Source of the DNA: an uncultured Phascolarctobacterium sp.
GTDB taxonomy: Bacteria; Bacillota; Negativicutes; Acidaminococcales; Acidaminococcaceae
Assembly (NCBI RefSeq): GCF_937920985.1
Contig: NZ_CALDXR010000024.1
Location: forward strand, 1-34,418
Direction of reading: 5' to 3'
DNA: 34,418 bases
Position numbers and translations under genes: made by a program. Under the pieces are notes generated by a model that was not told where the DNA came from, ran no database searches, and saw only the letters and a list, made by a program, of their open reading frames with translations. This document shows, one piece after another, positions 31,646-34,418 of this stretch; position 1 is the first letter of the stretch; every line of letters starts with the position of its first letter.

Positions 31646-31675
31646 CAGGACCGCTATGCGGTCCTGATTTTTTTC
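31646..31675 (+). terminator. Terminator inside the IS right end
   Basis: A perfect 9-bp stem CAGGACCGC/GCGGTCCTG with a 3-base loop, followed by ATTTTTTTC. Confidence 0.9.
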
Positions 31676-31717
31676 ATACATGACAGATTTGACGCTTACG
31701 ATAGATCTAGAGGTTCG

Positions 31718-32446
31718 TTAGATATTTAAGAATTTCTTGAAGTCTGGTAAATAATGGCGTGAAACAGGAATTTCTTTATAGTCACAGTTTTCTAAAGTGA
31801 GTATAAAGGTATCATTGAACCAAGGAATTATCTCTCTGATTTTACCAATATTAACTATATATGATTTATGGGTACGAAGAAAGCCGTGATCCTTAAGTTT
31901 TTGCTCTAAATCTTTTAAAGGGGTATTGATTTCAAATTCACCATTATTAGTAGAAACAATAATTTTTTGTTCTTGTGCTCGTATAAGACTTATCTCAGTT
32001 TCCGGGTTTAGCAGAATCATTTTATCGTTATGCCAAATAGGAAGTTTAAAACTATCCTTATGTTTAATATTATTAGTTTGCTTTTTAAAATTTCTATATC
32101 GCATTATTGTAATAAGGATGCGTTCCTGAGTATATGGTTTTAAAACATAATCAAAGGCCTGTAGATCAAAAGCTTGGACAGCGAACTGACCATAACCAGT
32201 AGAGAAAACAATTTGTGGTGGGTTAGGGATGGTGGTGCGTATAATACGCGCAATATCTAAGCCGTTAATTTGAGGCATTTCGATATCGAGAAAAACAATA
32301 TCTACAGTACTGTTTTGAAGATAATCAAGGAGTTCTTGACCTATAGCACATTGAGCTACAATTTCAATATCACTGATATTGCTTAGAATGGTAGCTAGCT
32401 CTTGGCGAGTTGGGTATTCATCATCTACAATTATAGTTCTAATCAT
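31718..32446 (-). CDS. LytTR-family response regulator
   Basis: A 242-residue cytoplasmic regulator. The receiver domain (1-120) has acidic D8-D9, phospho-acceptor D54 (VFLDIEMP) and K103 (VLKPY). The C-terminal LytTR DNA-binding domain (about 135-240) includes FLRTHKSYIVNIGKI and the terminal RHYLPDFKKFL. It overlaps the sensor kinase by eight bases and is transcribed after it, a standard two-gene operon. Targets are not in view; LytSR/BtsSR-like systems often control cell-wall, murein hydrolase or carboxylate/peptide uptake genes, but which applies here cannot be told from the sequence. Confidence 0.92.
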   Translation of the reverse strand: MIRTIIVDDEYPTRQELATILSNISDIEIVAQCAIGQELLDYLQNSTVDIVFLDIEMPQINGLDIARIIRTTIPNPPQIVFSTGYGQFAVQAFDLQAFDYVLKPYTQERILITIMRYRNFKKQTNNIKHKDSFKLPIWHNDKMILLNPETEISLIRAQEQKIIVSTNNGEFEINTPLKDLEQKLKDHGFLRTHKSYIVNIGKIREIIPWFNDTFILTLENCDYKEIPVSRHYLPDFKKFLNI

Positions 32447-34112
32447 TGTTTTCGCTCACCTCTTGAAAAGGAATTTTCATAATAACTATGGTACCATTAT
32501 TCATGCTACTATAGATTTTAAGTTTGTTTTTTGGACCATAAAGAGTAATTAAGCGTTGGTTTACATTAGTAAGTCCTATTGAATTCTTAGGCTTCGTGTT
32601 GTCAAAAATATGTTTCAATCTATCTGATGTCATACCTAGCCCGTCATCAATTACAGCAATACGGAAAGAATTTTTTTGCTTGTCAATTCGAATAATAATT
32701 CGTCCGCCCTCAAGTTTTTGATACAGTCCATGACGGATAGCGTTTTCAACAATAGGTTGTAGTATGAGAGCTGGTACTAGGAATGATTCTTCGATGTTTA
32801 TGTCATAATCTACTTTTAATCTGTCACCAAAGCGTGCCTGTTCTAAATGAATATAAGCGTTGATATGCTGAAGTTCGTTTAGAATAGAAATCATGGTATT
32901 TCCATCTGTCAAATTGTTCCTGTAATAGCTAGCGAGATCATTGATAAGAGATTTAGCAGTTTGAGGTTGTTGAGAACAGTAGAAACTTATAGTACTCAAA
33001 GCATTGAAAAGAAAATGGGGATTAATTTGAGATTGTAGAGCTTTAATTTCTGCCTTATCGTATAGACCAGCTTTTTCTTTAATGCTATGAACAGTGATTT
33101 GGTTGGTAATCATAGTACCAAGGCCATGAGCTAATGTGGTTTCAAAAGGAGTAGTTTCGGAGTCTAGAATATGGCCGACACAGAAGTAACCGACATGGTG
33201 TTTATCATTATAAATAGGAACATTAATATAGGAGCGAATAACATCTAGACTCTTCGTATCTTGCTTGAAAGAAGTTTTGAAAAGATTTTGAAAGTCATCT
33301 ACCAAAAAAGAGACGAAGGGGGCTTCGGTGCGGTAGGATGAAAAGCCTAGTATCTCATCTAACGATGTAATAGCTACAAAATCAAATGTTTCTGCTTCCT
33401 GAAGAATAATATCAGCAGTTTCTGAAGCACTGGTAATATTTAAGCCGTCTTGTAAAATAGAGATAGAATTATTAGTGATTTTTAACGCTGTTTTGGCACT
33501 GATTCCTTCTATTTTTTCTTGTTGATTATAAAAATCTTCTAATATACCCATAAATGCGCCAGCACCTATAGAATAACTAAAGAGAATAGGAAATAAGATA
33601 TCTTCAACAGTATAACTGTTAGGCAACGTAGTAGTGTTTAATGATATATTAATGACAAGGTAGAAAAAAGTGAACATTAAACCTAATATAGAGGCATCAG
33701 CATAAATGGCATGTTGCTTCTGAAGCCAGGTAGCAAAAAAGCCTGCAATAAGACCGATTAAAATTACCAATATATAGTGATATGAAAACGGAGCGTAAGG
33801 TACAAGAAAAAAAGCAAGGATAGAGCTGATAAGACCTGTAGCTGTACCTACGATTGGCCCGCCGATAAGTCCTGAGACCATAACAAAGGCAAGCTGATTA
33901 TTAATGCAGCGAGTAACTAGTTGAGCTCCGAAAAAAGCATCTACAAGGGAAAATGCTACAAAGATTGCAATGAATTTTAGTTTACTTAGATTGTTTTTTG
34001 CAAGGGTGTTGATTGTGTTACTGATTACTGATGTACGGCAAAGGAGAGAAAATAGGATAGTAGCAAAGAATAGCCTTGCACATAGATTAATTATAACATT
34101 ATACCAAAGCAT
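32439..34112 (-). CDS. LytS-type sensor histidine kinase
   Basis: A 557-residue inner-membrane sensor. An N-terminal block of about six hydrophobic segments (1-200) resembles the 5TMR-LYT sensing module. A GAF-like region lies about 215-350. The His-kinase domain has QINPHFLFNAL (phospho-acceptor His366) and N-box PIVENAIRHG, with glycine motifs DDGLGM and SIGLTNV in the HATPase. AAGGAG is well placed upstream of ATG 34112. It is coupled to the response regulator by an eight-base overlap. Upstream lie about 270 bases of AT-rich DNA with a 22-bp inverted repeat. The ligand is unknown. Confidence 0.93.
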   Translation of the reverse strand: MLWYNVIINLCARLFFATILFSLLCRTSVISNTINTLAKNNLSKLKFIAIFVAFSLVDAFFGAQLVTRCINNQLAFVMVSGLIGGPIVGTATGLISSILAFFLVPYAPFSYHYILVILIGLIAGFFATWLQKQHAIYADASILGLMFTFFYLVINISLNTTTLPNSYTVEDILFPILFSYSIGAGAFMGILEDFYNQQEKIEGISAKTALKITNNSISILQDGLNITSASETADIILQEAETFDFVAITSLDEILGFSSYRTEAPFVSFLVDDFQNLFKTSFKQDTKSLDVIRSYINVPIYNDKHHVGYFCVGHILDSETTPFETTLAHGLGTMITNQITVHSIKEKAGLYDKAEIKALQSQINPHFLFNALSTISFYCSQQPQTAKSLINDLASYYRNNLTDGNTMISILNELQHINAYIHLEQARFGDRLKVDYDINIEESFLVPALILQPIVENAIRHGLYQKLEGGRIIIRIDKQKNSFRIAVIDDGLGMTSDRLKHIFDNTKPKNSIGLTNVNQRLITLYGPKNKLKIYSSMNNGTIVIMKIPFQEVSENND

Positions 34113-34213
34113 AGAAAACTCCTTAAATGTAGTTAGATAAACAACAATCTATATTATTATTCTAACACAAAAATCTCTCATTAATAATAAAAAAAACAAG
34201 ATACGGGAAAATA

Positions 34214-34235
34214 TCTCTAACATGCATGTGAGAGA
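34214..34235. promoter_or_regulatory. 22-bp inverted repeat upstream of the kinase operon
   Basis: TCTCT-A-ACATGCATGT-G-AGAGA is a near-perfect palindrome with one mismatched position pair, about 100 bases upstream of the kinase start. It could be an operator or belong to a gene beyond the contig end. Confidence 0.4.
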
Positions 34236-34384
34236 ATTATAATGCAACTTTCTGGTATAAGATTATAAAAAAATAGAGATTTAAATACATATTTGGCAAA
34301 AAGACTATGATGATAAAATTCTAATGTTGCTGCTAACAAGAGAATTCTACAAGTGATGATTTATGCATTGATACTTTAAAAATA

Positions 34385-34418
34385 CTGTCTCTTATACACA
34401 TCTGACGCTGCCGACGAG
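34385..34418. other. Residual Nextera transposase adapter
   Basis: CTGTCTCTTATACACATCT followed by GACGCTGCCGACGA matches, from memory, the reverse complement of the Nextera read-1 adapter including the Tn5 mosaic end; the last G would be the first index base. It is a library artefact, not genomic DNA. Confidence 0.95.

Larger units (their letters stand above)
30043..31699 (+). mobile_element. IS66-type insertion sequence, left end not identified
   Basis: The right boundary is suggested by GACGCTTAC at 31691-31699, the inverse of the GTAAGCGTC-like ends of IS66 elements. No matching GTAAGCG end is visible between the AbiEii remnant (29946) and the transposase start. The left coordinate given is therefore the transposase start, not a proven end. 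Confidence 0.6.

Overview
The window looks like a contig end from a diderm Firmicute, most likely a member of the Negativicutes; I cannot fix the genus. The inference rests on outer-membrane genes (TonB-dependent receptor, OmpH/Skp chaperone, LptA-like protein, two autotransporters) lying among Firmicute-style features: strong AGGAGG ribosome binding sites, a dnaG-rpoD operon, a LytS/LytR-type two-component pair and DUF6036/AbiE-like genes. The last 34 bases match the Nextera transposase adapter as I remember it, so the biological sequence probably stops near 34384.

Left part (1-17.6 kb) is mostly housekeeping and metabolism: a TonB receptor with a CGGC-domain protein; a divergent LptA-like gene; dnaG-rpoD; a CAU-anticodon tRNA; an OmpH/Skp chaperone; a yqeC-yqeB-xdhC-like cluster for maturation of molybdenum (possibly selenium-dependent) hydroxylases, followed by an NCS2 purine permease and a convergent mocA-like gene; tRNA-Arg and lgt on the minus strand; a zinc alcohol dehydrogenase with a beta-carbonic anhydrase; aspartase under a strong promoter that overlaps a 20-bp palindrome; and a secreted protein of unknown function. 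The hydroxylase enzyme itself is not in the window.

Right part (17.7-32 kb) is accessory and repeat-rich. It holds a candidate ~100-nt small RNA, an AAA-ATPase/PD-(D/E)XK protein, and two large autotransporters that share nearly identical upstream DNA, translocator domains and 3' flanks but have different beta-solenoid passengers. Between them is a small-protein/nucleotidyltransferase pair that resembles a toxin-antitoxin module. After the second copy come an AbiEi-like (DUF6088) antitoxin with duplicated operators, a truncated AbiEii toxin start, and an IS66-type transposase whose left end is not visible. The minus-strand LytS/LytR-type operon closes the window.

The most interesting signal is a regulatory box (CCTACCC, then TTTGG-G/T-GTGGGG at +17, then a -10 hexamer at +49) with exactly the same spacing upstream of the unknown secreted protein and both autotransporters. 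This suggests a small surface-protein regulon. The duplicated autotransporters also carry variable tandem repeats, a G7 tract and long direct repeats, as expected of a locus that varies by recombination or slippage.
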